Assembly (NCBI RefSeq): GCF_001610975.1
Contig: NZ_CP013342.1
Location: forward strand, 1,674,001 to 1,738,000
DNA: 64,000 bases
Direction: 5' to 3'
Source of the DNA: Sphingopyxis terrae subsp. terrae NBRC 15098
GTDB taxonomy: Bacteria > Pseudomonadota > Alphaproteobacteria > Sphingomonadales > Sphingomonadaceae
Of the stretch, positions 45,013 to 53,409 are shown piece by piece; within the stretch, counting starts at the first letter, position 1; each line of letters starts with the position of its first letter. Made by a program: the position numbers and the translations under genes. A model generated the notes under the pieces. It saw nothing but the letters and a program-made list of their open reading frames with translations, had not been told where the DNA came from and ran no database searches.

Positions 45013-46608
45013 GTGAGCGACGGCAGCGAAGCGACCGAAATCTATATCGGACTCGGCGGAGGCGGTGCGCCCGACGGGCCGCGCCAGTCGCTGGTGCTGA
45101 AGCGCGCGAACCGCCACGGGCTGATCGCGGGCGCGACCGGGACCGGCAAGACGGTGACGCTGCAGGGACTGGCCGAGGGCTTTTCGGCGGTCGGCGTGCC
45201 GGTCTTCGTTGCCGACGTGAAGGGCGACCTGTCGGGCCTCGCGATGGCGGGCAGTCCGACATCGAAACTGCACGAGGTCTTTGCCAAACGCGCGGCCGAA
45301 ATCGGCGACAGCGACTGGGCCTATCACGACAATCCGGCGATCTTCTGGGACCTGTTCGGCGAACAGGGCCACCCCATCCGCACCACCATTTCCGAAATGG
45401 GGCCGCTGCTGCTCGCGCGGCTGATGGATCTCAACGAGGTGCAGGAAGGGGTTTTGTCGATCGCCTTTCGCGTCGCCGACGAACAGAATCTGCTGCTGCT
45501 CGATATGGGCGATTTGCAGGCGATGCTCGCCTGGTGCGCCGAAAATGCCGGCGATCTGTCGACCAAATATGGCAATGTGACCAAAGCGACGGTGGGGACA
45601 ATCCAGCGCCAGCTTTTGTCGCTGCAAAGCCAGGGCGGCGACCATTTCTTCGGCGAACCCGCGCTGGACATCATGGATATGATCCAGTGCGACGACAAGG
45701 GCCGCGGCTATGTGAACATCCTTGCCGCCGACAAGCTGATGGCCAGTCCGAAGCTTTATGCGACCTTCCTGCTCTGGCTGCTGTCCGAGATGTTCGAGAC
45801 GCTTCCCGAAATCGGCGATCCCGACAAGCCGAAGCTCGTTTTCTTTTTCGACGAGGCGCATCTGCTGTTCGACGATGCGCCGCCCGCGCTCGTCGACAAG
45901 ATCGAACAGGTCGTGCGCCTGATCCGCTCGAAAGGCGTCGGCGTCTATTTCGTGACGCAGAACCCGATCGATGTGCCCGAAGAAGTCGCGGGGCAGCTCG
46001 GTAACCGCGTCCAGCACGCGCTGCGCGCCTTTACCCCGCGCGACCAGAAGGCGGTGAAGGCGGCGGCCGACACCTTTCGGCCCAATCCGAAGGTCGATGT
46101 CGCGCGCGAGATCACCGAGCTCAAGGTCGGCGAGGCGCTGGTCTCGCTGCTCATGCCCGACGGCGCGCCCTCTCCGGTCGAGCGCACGCTGATCAAGCCG
46201 CCCTGCTCGCGCGCCGGCCCGCTCGATCCCAAGGAGCGCGCGATCATCCAGTCGATCTCGCCGGTCGCGGGCAAATATGACACACTCGTCAATCGTGAAA
46301 GCGCCGAAGAACTGCTCGCCGCCAAGGCCGAGCAGGCGCAGGCGGCCGCCGCCGAAGCCAAGGCGCAGGAGGAAGCCGACAAGGCGGCGGCAATCGCAGC
46401 GAAGGAAGAGGCCAAGCGCAAGGCCGCCGACGAGCGCGTCCGCCTGCAACAGGAACGCGCCGCGGCGCGCGAGGCGGCGAAGCCGAGCATGGCCGAAAAG
46501 ATGATGCAATCGGCGGCGCGCTCTGCCGCGACGAGCCTCGGCCGGCAGGTTGCGGGCAAGTTCGGCGGCCAGTTGATGCGCGGCATATTGGGCAGCCTGT
46601 TCAAATGA
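45013..46608 (+). CDS. HerA-like/DUF853 P-loop ATPase
   Basis: This 531-residue ATPase has the HerA-FtsK type Walker [12 protein letters not shown] at about 46-56, LLLDMGDLQ, and Walker [17 protein letters not shown], then the sensor segment [15 protein letters not shown]. The DUF853 region ends at about 420. A charged Ala/Lys/Glu-rich coiled coil follows (about 430-500) and a short Gly-rich tail ([13 protein letters not shown]). The function of DUF853 proteins is not established; HerA homologues pump DNA with NurA, but no nuclease gene is here. The start is GTG with GGAGGAA eight bases upstream. The next gene overlaps by ATGA. Confidence 0.9.
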   Translation: MSDGSEATEIYIGLGGGGAPDGPRQSLVLKRANRHGLIAGATGTGKTVTLQGLAEGFSAVGVPVFVADVKGDLSGLAMAGSPTSKLHEVFAKRAAEIGDSDWAYHDNPAIFWDLFGEQGHPIRTTISEMGPLLLARLMDLNEVQEGVLSIAFRVADEQNLLLLDMGDLQAMLAWCAENAGDLSTKYGNVTKATVGTIQRQLLSLQSQGGDHFFGEPALDIMDMIQCDDKGRGYVNILAADKLMASPKLYATFLLWLLSEMFETLPEIGDPDKPKLVFFFDEAHLLFDDAPPALVDKIEQVVRLIRSKGVGVYFVTQNPIDVPEEVAGQLGNRVQHALRAFTPRDQKAVKAAADTFRPNPKVDVAREITELKVGEALVSLLMPDGAPSPVERTLIKPPCSRAGPLDPKERAIIQSISPVAGKYDTLVNRESAEELLAAKAEQAQAAAAEAKAQEEADKAAAIAAKEEAKRKAADERVRLQQERAAAREAAKPSMAEKMMQSAARSAATSLGRQVAGKFGGQLMRGILGSLFK

Positions 46609-47057
46609 CCGCCGGCGATGCCGCGCGGATGGAGGCGGCGCTGCTCGCCATCGCCGACGCGGGCATCGACATTCGCCATGCGCTGTTCGATCGGTTCCTC
46701 AATGCCTTCCCGCAGCGACGCGCCGCCTTTCTGAACCTCGATGCGGCGTCGCGGCGCATGACCGACGAGACGTTGCAGGCGATGTTCGGGCTGGCGCAGG
46801 ACGAAGGCTGGGTCTGGCCGCAGATTGCCGAACTGGTGGTGACGCATCGCAACTATGGAGCGCTGACGACGGCCGAATATGACGCCTTCGTCGATATGGC
46901 GGTCGATGCGCTTGCGGTGGCGGCGGGCACCGCATGGGACGCGGATTGCAACGCCGCGTGGCGCCGTCAGGCCGCGGCGCTCAAAGCGATGATCCACCGC
47001 GCACTCGCCGAATGGCAGGCGGCGCTTCCCGAGGCGCACCGCCAGGCGGCCGGCTGA
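46605..47057 (+). CDS. Globin-like small protein coupled to the HerA-like ATPase gene
   Basis: This 150-residue helical protein resembles a globin in helix pattern. Helix [22 protein letters not shown]. The F-helix region [18 protein letters not shown] has His81 as candidate proximal heme ligand and the HxxYG element seen in flavohemoglobin globins. The G/H part [20 protein letters not shown] also matches the familiar E/AW pattern. A heme-binding role is inferred, not shown. Its ATG overlaps the ATPase stop by four bases, so the two proteins are coupled. Alternatively it is a small helical protein of unknown fold. Confidence 0.7.
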   Translation: MTAGDAARMEAALLAIADAGIDIRHALFDRFLNAFPQRRAAFLNLDAASRRMTDETLQAMFGLAQDEGWVWPQIAELVVTHRNYGALTTAEYDAFVDMAVDALAVAAGTAWDADCNAAWRRQAAALKAMIHRALAEWQAALPEAHRQAAG

Positions 47058-47125
47058 TCCGAGCCCGCGCCCGCGGCGCGCTATTCCATCTCGACAGGCG
47101 CCGAGGCTTCAGGCAATTTGGTTGC

Positions 47126-48412
47126 ATGACAAAACCTATATTGCCTGGAGAGGTAGCCGCCGCCGTCGTCGATCCCGCCGCTTACGGGGCATGGGACGGC
47201 TTGCACGAACAGCTTTCCTGGGCGCGCGCCAATGCGCCGCTCGCGGTAGCCGAGAACCCTGACTATGATCCCTTCTGGCTGGTGACGCGGCACGCTGACG
47301 TCATGGCGATCGGCCGCGATCCGCAGCGCTTTGCCAATGCAGTGCGCCCGACCGTGCTCACCAATCGCGATGGCGAGGCGCTCGCCCGCGCCGCGACGCC
47401 GGGCAATGACGGGCATCTGATCCGTTCGCTCGTCCAGATGGACGCGCCCGACCATATGAAATACCGGCTGCTGACGCAGAGCTGGTTCATGCCCAAGAAT
47501 CTGAAGCAGGTCGAAGACCGCATCCGTCAGATCGCACGCGAGACGGTCGACAAATTGCTCGCGACCGGCGGCGAATGCGATTTCGCGCGTGACGTCGCGG
47601 CGCATTACCCGCTGCATGTCGTGATGGACATATTGGGGGTGCCGCCGGAAGACGAGCCGCGAATGCTGATGCTGACCCAGCAATTGTTCGGATCGACCGA
47701 CCCCGACCTCAACCGCAGCCGCGAGGCGATCACCAGCGCCGAACAGGCGATCGCCATGCTCCACTATGTCATCGCTGATTTCGAAAATTATTTCCGCGAA
47801 CTGACCGCTGACCGCCGCGCCAATCCGCGTCAGGATATTGCGACGGTGATCGCCAATGCGACGATCGACGGCGGTCAGATCCCTGACCGCGAACTTGCAG
47901 GCTATTATATGATCATCGCAACGGCGGGGCACGACACGACGAGTGCGTCAACCGCCGGCGCGATCATGGAGCTGGCGAAGAATCCGGCGCTTTTCGAACG
48001 CTTTCGGGCCGCCGACAGCGACAAGGCAGGGCTGATCGAAGAGGCGATCCGCTGGACGACGCCGGTGCAGCATTTCATGCGCACCGCGCGGGCCGATGTC
48101 GAGATCGGCGGGCAGCAGATCCGCGAAGGCGACTGGCTGATGCTCAACTATGTCTCGGCCAACCGCGACGAGGCGGTGTTCGGCGACCCCTTTGCCTTCG
48201 ACCCCGACCGTGCGAAGAATCAGCAGATCGCCTTCGGCTTCGGCGCGCATGTGTGCCTCGGCCAGCATCTGGCGCGCATGGAAATGCGGATCATGATGGA
48301 AGAATTGCTGCCGCGCCTGAAAAAGCTCGAACTCGCGGGCGAACCGGCGCGCGTCGAATCGGTGTTCGTCGGCGGCTTGAAGCGCCTGCCGATCCGGTTC
48401 GAAGCGGCGTAG
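47126..48412 (+). CDS. Cytochrome P450 (second copy, non-CYP153)
   Basis: This 428-residue P450 has the I-helix motif TAGHDTTSAS, the ExxR helix in LIEEAIRWTTPVQHFMRTA and the heme loop FGFGAHVCLGQHLAR with Cys377. QMDAPDHMKYR is the usual C-helix surrounding. It does not share the CYP153 marks of the copy at 3662 and resembles the actinobacterial/sphingomonad soluble P450s acting on steroids, terpenes or fatty acids. No redox partner is adjacent. The ATG at 47126 gives the family-typical length; the frame to 46934 runs through the previous gene. Confidence 0.92.
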   Translation: MTKPILPGEVAAAVVDPAAYGAWDGLHEQLSWARANAPLAVAENPDYDPFWLVTRHADVMAIGRDPQRFANAVRPTVLTNRDGEALARAATPGNDGHLIRSLVQMDAPDHMKYRLLTQSWFMPKNLKQVEDRIRQIARETVDKLLATGGECDFARDVAAHYPLHVVMDILGVPPEDEPRMLMLTQQLFGSTDPDLNRSREAITSAEQAIAMLHYVIADFENYFRELTADRRANPRQDIATVIANATIDGGQIPDRELAGYYMIIATAGHDTTSASTAGAIMELAKNPALFERFRAADSDKAGLIEEAIRWTTPVQHFMRTARADVEIGGQQIREGDWLMLNYVSANRDEAVFGDPFAFDPDRAKNQQIAFGFGAHVCLGQHLARMEMRIMMEELLPRLKKLELAGEPARVESVFVGGLKRLPIRFEAA

Positions 48413-48477
48413 GGGGCTGCAAGCGACAGAAGATTGCCGGGCTGACTGAAGGAACGAGCGTCCCGGGTCGCTATTGT

Positions 48478-48562
48478 GTTCCCCGGCGAACGCCGGGGCC
48501 CAGAGCGTCGAACGCTGACGTTGGAGTTTTAAAGCCCCGGACCCCGGCTTTCGTCAGGGAAC
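48478..48562. repeat. Palindromic intergenic element after P450 gene
   Basis: CCCCGGCG-AA-CGCCGGGG is a perfect hairpin at 48481-48498, and a second GC arm (CCCCGGACCCCGG) lies at 48535-48547. The GTTCCCCGGCG...AGGGAAC ends match at both sides. This is another type of sphingomonad intergenic repeat, here between convergent genes, where it can serve as a bidirectional terminator. Confidence 0.65.
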
Positions 48563-48587
48563 AGCAAACTGCCGCAAGGACGCTACC

Positions 48588-48998
48588 CTAAACTTTCTCG
48601 CCCGGAAAGAAGCGCGCGATCACATCGCTGGCGAGGCGCGCCGGGCGCAGCGTTTCGGCGTCGATGCAACACCAGCTCGATTTGACTTCGGCGAGCACCT
48701 CTTCGCCGCGCTTTATGATCGTTTCATAGAAAGCGCGCGCGCCCTGAACCTTTTCCAGGATCACCGTCGCGATGACCTCATCGTCGAGAAAGGCGGGGCG
48801 GCGATAGGTGATTTCATGCTTCAGCGCGACCCACAGATGCTGGGCCACCGCCTCGGGCGGCGCGATCTTTCGCCAGTGCGACAGCACTGCATCCTGCACC
48901 CAGCTTAGATAATGGGCGTTGTTGACGTGGCCCATGAAGTCGATGACGTCGGGGCCGACGGTGATGTCATGGTCGTGGGGAAGCGCGGCGCTGCTCAT
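48588..48998 (-). CDS. Acyl-CoA thioesterase, YbgC/4HBT hotdog fold
   Basis: This 136-residue hotdog-fold protein carries DFMGHVNNAHYLSWVQDAV, where the catalytic Asp region of 4-hydroxybenzoyl-CoA thioesterases reads D-x-x-G-H-V-N-N. The central helix and sheet KHEITYRRPAFLDDEVIATV and SSWCCIDAET follow. It should hydrolyse acyl-CoA esters in the cytosol. The start at 48998 is fixed by the family N-terminus. There is no room for a classical ribosome-binding site: a perfect 18-bp palindrome occupies the bases just before the start. Confidence 0.88.
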   Translation of the reverse strand: MSSAALPHDHDITVGPDVIDFMGHVNNAHYLSWVQDAVLSHWRKIAPPEAVAQHLWVALKHEITYRRPAFLDDEVIATVILEKVQGARAFYETIIKRGEEVLAEVKSSWCCIDAETLRPARLASDVIARFFPGEKV

Positions 48999-49001
48999 AT
49001 C

Positions 49002-49019
49002 GTTGACACTAGTGTCAAC
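49002..49019. promoter_or_regulatory. Perfect 18-bp palindrome abutting the thioesterase start
   Basis: GTTGACACT followed directly by its complement AGTGTCAAC, with the ATG of the thioesterase gene three bases further on the minus strand. The core TTGACA-N4-TGTCAA matches the site at 4978 in front of the CYP153-like gene. A TetR-type regulator of lipid metabolism is the likeliest binder (inferred). Its position over the ribosome-binding region suggests a very short or absent leader. Confidence 0.55.
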
Positions 49020-49102
49020 AATTCGTGACGGAAAGATGAAATCCGATTCTTTTCTGGTCCGGTCTCGGGAAGGACCATCTTCTGCGTCGGCGAAGAATGC
49101 AC

Positions 49103-49573
49103 TCAGCCGCGGCCGCGATAGGGCGCGACCCCCTGATCGGGCAGCCACAGCCCCAGGGGCGGCGGCCCCGATTGCCAGAACACGTCGATGGGAATGCCGC
49201 CGCGCGGATACCAATAGCCGCCGATGCGCAGCCATTGCGGCTGCATCTCGTCAAACAGGCGGCGGCCGATACCCACGGTGCAGTCTTCGTGAAAGCCTGC
49301 ATGGTTGCGGAAGGAGCCGAGGAACAGCTTGAGGCTTTTCGATTCGACGATCGTCTCGCCCGGCGCATAGTCGATCACCAGATGCGCGAAGTCGGGCTGC
49401 CCGGTAACGGGGCAGAGCGAGGTGAATTCGGGCGCGGCAAAGCGCACGAGATACAGCTCGCCGGCGCGCGGATTGGGGACATAGTCGAGCAATGCCGCCT
49501 CGGGCGAGGCAGGCAGTTCACTCGATTGGCCGAGATGTTTGGGCTGAAGCGGCGTATGGCTGGAATCACTCAT
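49103..49573 (-). CDS. queF: 7-cyano-7-deazaguanine (preQ0) reductase
   Basis: This 156-residue enzyme reduces preQ0 to preQ1 with NADPH in queuosine synthesis. The catalytic Cys54 lies in [15 protein letters not shown], with Asp61 as partner. The QueF signature [20 protein letters not shown] is complete and the short unimodular length matches the FolE-like YkvM type. The queG gene of the same pathway is at 7332, so the two are not in one operon here. Confidence 0.96.
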   Translation of the reverse strand: MSDSSHTPLQPKHLGQSSELPASPEAALLDYVPNPRAGELYLVRFAAPEFTSLCPVTGQPDFAHLVIDYAPGETIVESKSLKLFLGSFRNHAGFHEDCTVGIGRRLFDEMQPQWLRIGGYWYPRGGIPIDVFWQSGPPPLGLWLPDQGVAPYRGRG

Positions 49574-49695
49574 GGCTTTCGTCTAGTGCGGCGCGCAGCC
49601 GATGTCACCGTCGATCGGGACGGGATGGCGGCGCGAAGCGCCCGTGCGATACGCAAGGCGCAGGCCATACAGAGTTTTCGGGATCGCATTACATC

Positions 49696-51132
49696 ATGAC
49701 GAAGCGGAGTTTCGGGCGGACAGCGAAGATGGCGCGGCTATCGACCGCCGCGCTGGCGGCGGTGCTGATTGCGGGGGCAGCGGGAACGCCCGCGCTGGCA
49801 CAGCAGGACGAAACGCCCGCCCCGACCCCGGCGCCGTCGGCCACCAGTCCGTCGACCTTCCGCCTGCCGTCGACCAACGATGGCCGTACCACGGGGATGC
49901 AGGGTCCCGCGGACAATGGCATTCCGCCGCTTGCGCCGGGCGAGCGCCGCGGGACTCCGGCACCGACGCCTGCGCCGAGCATGGTCGTCCCGACGCGCCC
50001 TGCGCCCGCGCCGACGACCCAGCGTCCGACCGCGACCACGCCGGCGCCGACCCCCGCGCCCACGCCCACGCGCCGCGATACGCCCGCCGCCGCATCGACG
50101 CGCGCGCCTTCCGCGGCGCCTGCGCCCGCGCCGACTCCGGCACCGACCGCATCGCAGGGTGCGCCCGCCGCGACCTCGCCGACCGACGATGCCGCCACGC
50201 TGCCGGGCTTCACCAGCGATCCGACGAGCGCAGCGGGCACCCTCGATGCGCCGGTGCAGCCGTCGGACGAGGCAGCCGGTGCGGCGGCGCCGATCGACAA
50301 GGGCGCGGTGCCAATCTGGGCGTGGCTGCTCGCGGGACTCGCCGCTGCCGGGGCGGGGCTATGGTATTGGCGCCGCCGTCCAGCGCCCGCCGCCGACGCC
50401 CCGGCTGATTATGATCAGCCCTCGCCGCCGCCCGCACCGCGTGCCGCCGTTCCTGCAGCGCGCGCAGCGCCGCAGCCAGCGCCGCAGCCTGCTCCTCCGG
50501 CGCCGCAACCCGCGCCGCAACCGGATCGTGGGCCCCAGCCGCAATTCCGGCCGACGCCGCTTCCGGTCGCTTCGCCGCCCGTTCCCTCCCCGCTCGTCAC
50601 GCGCCCCGCCGCAGAACGACGCGCGCAGGTGTCGATGGCGTTCGAGGTGCGCGACATTCGCCTGACGTCCGAACATCTGGTCGTGTCCTTCACGCTCAAC
50701 CTGCTGAACGAGGGGCTGCTCGACGCCACCGGCCTCCTCGTCCGTATTGCGCTGCATCAGGCGTCGGCGATGCCCGAAGCGGTGCTCGCGCGCTTTTTCG
50801 ACGGCGCGGGGGGCAGCGTGCTGCGCGACGACATGACATTGGCGGCGGGCGCGGGCGAGGCGCTGACGACCGAGGTGATGTTGCCGCGGGCGATCGTCGA
50901 GCCGCTGGTGATCGCCGGCCGCCCGATGCTGATCCCGGTCATAGCGCTCGACGTCACCTATCATTGGGATGGCCCTGGCGAAGCCTTTGGCCAGAATGCC
51001 GGCAGTTTCGTGCTCGGCCGCGAACAGGGGACGAGCGGCAGCGACAAGCTGGCACCGCTGCCCTTCGATCGCCCGATGCTGGTCATCGACCGCCCTGGTG
51101 CGCGCACGACCGCCGTGCGCCGGATGCAGTGA
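49696..51132 (+). CDS. Pro/Ala-rich exported membrane protein, unknown C-terminal domain
   Basis: This 478-residue protein has a signal peptide (TAALAAVLIAGAAGTPALAQ), a long low-complexity Pro/Ala/Thr region with many AP-TP repeats, one membrane helix (IWAWLLAGLAAAGAGLWYW, about 206-224), a second Pro-rich linker (PQPAPQPAPPAPQPAPQP) and a folded domain from about residue 310. That domain begins VSMAFEVRDIRLTSEHLVVS and is rich in beta strands (SFTLNLLNEGLLDATGLLVR). I do not recognise it. The two linkers could span the periplasm and a cytoplasmic gap. The start ATG at 49696 lies after no clear ribosome-binding site; 49729 is an alternative. Confidence 0.75.
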   Translation: MTKRSFGRTAKMARLSTAALAAVLIAGAAGTPALAQQDETPAPTPAPSATSPSTFRLPSTNDGRTTGMQGPADNGIPPLAPGERRGTPAPTPAPSMVVPTRPAPAPTTQRPTATTPAPTPAPTPTRRDTPAAASTRAPSAAPAPAPTPAPTASQGAPAATSPTDDAATLPGFTSDPTSAAGTLDAPVQPSDEAAGAAAPIDKGAVPIWAWLLAGLAAAGAGLWYWRRRPAPAADAPADYDQPSPPPAPRAAVPAARAAPQPAPQPAPPAPQPAPQPDRGPQPQFRPTPLPVASPPVPSPLVTRPAAERRAQVSMAFEVRDIRLTSEHLVVSFTLNLLNEGLLDATGLLVRIALHQASAMPEAVLARFFDGAGGSVLRDDMTLAAGAGEALTTEVMLPRAIVEPLVIAGRPMLIPVIALDVTYHWDGPGEAFGQNAGSFVLGREQGTSGSDKLAPLPFDRPMLVIDRPGARTTAVRRMQ

Positions 51133-51341
51133 TTCTCCGCGTCGCGCGGGCGCCATGCTCCGCTTTACCTCTGCTTTTGTGTTGCGGCGCAGCATTGACT
51201 GGGGCAGAGCGCCACTGCGCTTGAAAAAGCGCAGGTGGGGGCATAGGCTGATGTTCCCCGGAAAGATTAAGAGCCACAGCAGGATGGCCGGCGGAGGGAA
51301 TGGATAGAAGGTCCACCGCCCGGTCGTAACAGGAGCATGAC
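51133..51341 (+). other. Structured leader region before sseA
   Basis: This 209-base gap between two same-direction genes contains a hairpin with a GAAA tetraloop at 51212-51238 (CCACTGCGCTT, GAAA, AAGCGCAGGTGG, one bulge) and a second GC-rich stem around CCGGCGGA (about 51288) and TCCACCGCCCGG (about 51312). A ribosome-binding site ACAGGAG precedes the ATG. It does not match the core of SAM-II or SAH riboswitches as I remember them. Promoter and possible regulatory RNA role are unproven. Confidence 0.4.
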
Positions 51342-52184
51342 ATGGACGCCTTGGTTTCTACCGAATGGCTGGAACGCGAACTGGGGGCATCGGACCTGCG
51401 GGTTGTCGATGCGACGAAATTCATGGCGGGAACCGACCGCGACGCGCGGGCCGAATATGAAGCCGGCCATATCCCCGGCGCGGTGTTCATGGACCTGACC
51501 GAACTGGCCGACGCGACGAGCGCGGTCGAAAATATGGCGCCGCCGCCCGAAAAATTCGCGAGCCGCATGCAGTCGCTCGGCCTCGGCGACGGCAGCCGGA
51601 TCGTGATCTATGACGACAGCCCGCTCAAGAGCGCGGCGCGTGCCTGGTGGCTGCTCAAACTGTTCGGCGCGCATGATGTCGCGCTGCTCGACGGCGGCCT
51701 CGCCAAGTGGAAGGCCGAAGGGCGCCCGCTAGAAATGGGCAAGCAGACGCTGCGCCACCGCCACTTCACCGTTTGGCGCGACGCGAAGGCCGTCCGCACC
51801 AAGGATCAGATGCTCGCCAATGTCGATGGCGGCACCGAACAGGTTGTCGATGCGCGCCCGGCGGCGCGCTTCACGGGCGAGGAACGCGATCCGCGTCCGG
51901 GCATGGCACCGGGACATATTCCCGGTTCGCGCAGCCTGCCGCACAGTCAGCTGTTCAACGACGATGGCACCTGGAAGCAGGGCGATGCGCTGAAGGCGGC
52001 TTTCGATGCCGCCGGGATCGATCTCGACAAGCCGCTCGTCGCGACCTGCGGCAGCGGCATGACCGCGACCGTCCTTGCCTTTGGCGCGCATCTGCTCGGC
52101 AAGGATGATGTCGCCGTTTATGACGGCAGCTGGAGCGAGTGGGGCGCCGACGCGGCGACTCCGAAAGCGACCGGCGCGGCCTGA
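51342..52184 (+). CDS. sseA: 3-mercaptopyruvate sulfurtransferase
   Basis: This 280-residue double rhodanese has a catalytically empty N-terminal domain (VSTEWLERELGASDLRVVDATKFM) and an active C-terminal one with the loop CGSGMTA, Cys236 carrying the persulfide. That loop, CGSG(V/M)T, separates MST from thiosulfate sulfurtransferases, which read CRKGVT. It transfers sulfur from 3-mercaptopyruvate to thiols or cyanide. It lies 7 bases before the metC start, so the two sulfur genes are co-transcribed. Confidence 0.94.
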   Translation: MDALVSTEWLERELGASDLRVVDATKFMAGTDRDARAEYEAGHIPGAVFMDLTELADATSAVENMAPPPEKFASRMQSLGLGDGSRIVIYDDSPLKSAARAWWLLKLFGAHDVALLDGGLAKWKAEGRPLEMGKQTLRHRHFTVWRDAKAVRTKDQMLANVDGGTEQVVDARPAARFTGEERDPRPGMAPGHIPGSRSLPHSQLFNDDGTWKQGDALKAAFDAAGIDLDKPLVATCGSGMTATVLAFGAHLLGKDDVAVYDGSWSEWGADAATPKATGAA

Positions 52185-52191
52185 CCGGGCG

Positions 52192-53409
52192 GTGGCCGGC
52201 CCGGCGGACAAGGATGATCGACGCCGCCCCGCGACGAAGCTCGTGCAGGGCGGACGGCGGCCCGAATGGACGGGTGACCCTCGGCTTGGCGGGGGTATCG
52301 TCAATCCGCCGGTCTGGCGTGCCTCGACGATCCTTTATGACAGCATCGCCGATCTGAAGGCGCGCGGCCATGCGACGCACGACAAACTCTATTACGGCCG
52401 CCGCGGTACGCCGACGGTATGGGCGCTTGCCGACGCGCTGACCGAACTCGAGCCGGGCGCGGAGGGCACGCTGCTCTATCCTTCGGGCGTTGCAGCGATA
52501 TCGGCGGGGCTGCTTGCGCTGCTCGCGCCGGGCGATCATCTGCTGATGGTCGACAGCGCCTATGAACCGACGCGCAGCTTTTGCGACGGCATGCTCGCGC
52601 GGTTCGGCGTGCGGACCAGCTATTATGATCCGTGCGTCGGCGCGCGCATCGCCGATCTGATCGAACCCGAAACGCGGTTGATCTTCCTCGAATCGCCGGG
52701 CAGCCTGACCTTCGAGGTCCAGGATGTGCCAGCGATCACGCGCATCGCCCGCGAACGCGGCGTCGTGACGATGCTCGACAATACCTGGGCGACCCCGCTG
52801 CTCTTTCCGGCGATCGCGCATGGCGCCGACGTGACGATGATGAGCCTGACCAAATATGTCGGCGGTCATTCGGACGCGATGATGGGATCGCTGACCGCGA
52901 CGCGCAGCCTCTGGCCGCGGCTGCGGCAGGCGACCTATCAGCTCGGCCATGCGGTATCGCCCGACGATTGCGCGCTGATGCTGCGCGGGCTGCGCACGCT
53001 CGATGTGCGGCTGGAGCGCCACGGCGCCAATGCGCTTGCGGTGGCGCATTGGCTTGCGGCGCGGCCCGAGGTCGGGCGGGTTCTCTATCCGGCGCTGGCG
53101 GACGATCCGGGCCATGCGCTTTGGACGCGCGATTTTTCGGCGGCGAGCGGCCTGTTCGGCTTTACGCTGAAAGGCGCGGGCGATGCTGCACGCGCGCGCT
53201 TTATCGACGCGCTCACTCTGTTCGGCATCGGTTTCAGCTGGGGCGGCTTCGAAAGCCTGGTGGTGCCAAGCGATCCGCAGGCGATTCGCACCGCGACCGA
53301 TTGGACCGATCCCGATGCGCTCATCCGCCTGTCGATCGGGCTCGAGGATCCGGTCGATCTGATCGCCGATCTCGAACGCGGATTCGCTGCGCTCGGCGGC
53401 GCATCATGA
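52192..53409 (+). CDS. metC: Cystathionine beta-lyase
   Basis: This 405-residue PLP enzyme belongs to the Cys/Met metabolism class. TKLVQGGRRPEWTGDPRLGG and VNPPVWRASTILYDS open the protein, YYGRRGTPTVWALADAL provides the phosphate-binding Tyr and Arg, and MSLTKYVGGHSD holds the PLP lysine at about 221. Motif spacing matches MetC rather than the gamma-synthase. The GTG at 52192 is the only sensible start near the family N-terminus; upstream purines are weak. The stop overlaps the MscS gene start. Confidence 0.92.
   Translation: MAGPADKDDRRRPATKLVQGGRRPEWTGDPRLGGGIVNPPVWRASTILYDSIADLKARGHATHDKLYYGRRGTPTVWALADALTELEPGAEGTLLYPSGVAAISAGLLALLAPGDHLLMVDSAYEPTRSFCDGMLARFGVRTSYYDPCVGARIADLIEPETRLIFLESPGSLTFEVQDVPAITRIARERGVVTMLDNTWATPLLFPAIAHGADVTMMSLTKYVGGHSDAMMGSLTATRSLWPRLRQATYQLGHAVSPDDCALMLRGLRTLDVRLERHGANALAVAHWLAARPEVGRVLYPALADDPGHALWTRDFSAASGLFGFTLKGAGDAARARFIDALTLFGIGFSWGGFESLVVPSDPQAIRTATDWTDPDALIRLSIGLEDPVDLIADLERGFAALGGAS

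Noticed and set aside
43906..46509. Minus-strand frame of 867 residues opposite M2 peptidase and HerA-like genes
   Set aside because: It crosses a strong plus-strand terminator and two recognised genes; no motif supports it.
49689..50300. Gly/Val/Ala-rich minus-strand frame resembling a PE/PGRS-type protein
   Set aside because: It is only the antisense of the Pro/Ala-rich repeats of the plus-strand gene at 49696.
49800..50560. Repeats of GCGCCGACCCCGGC type suggesting a repeat array
   Set aside because: They are codon-level repeats of the AP/TP-rich protein region, not a CRISPR or tandem DNA array with regular spacers.
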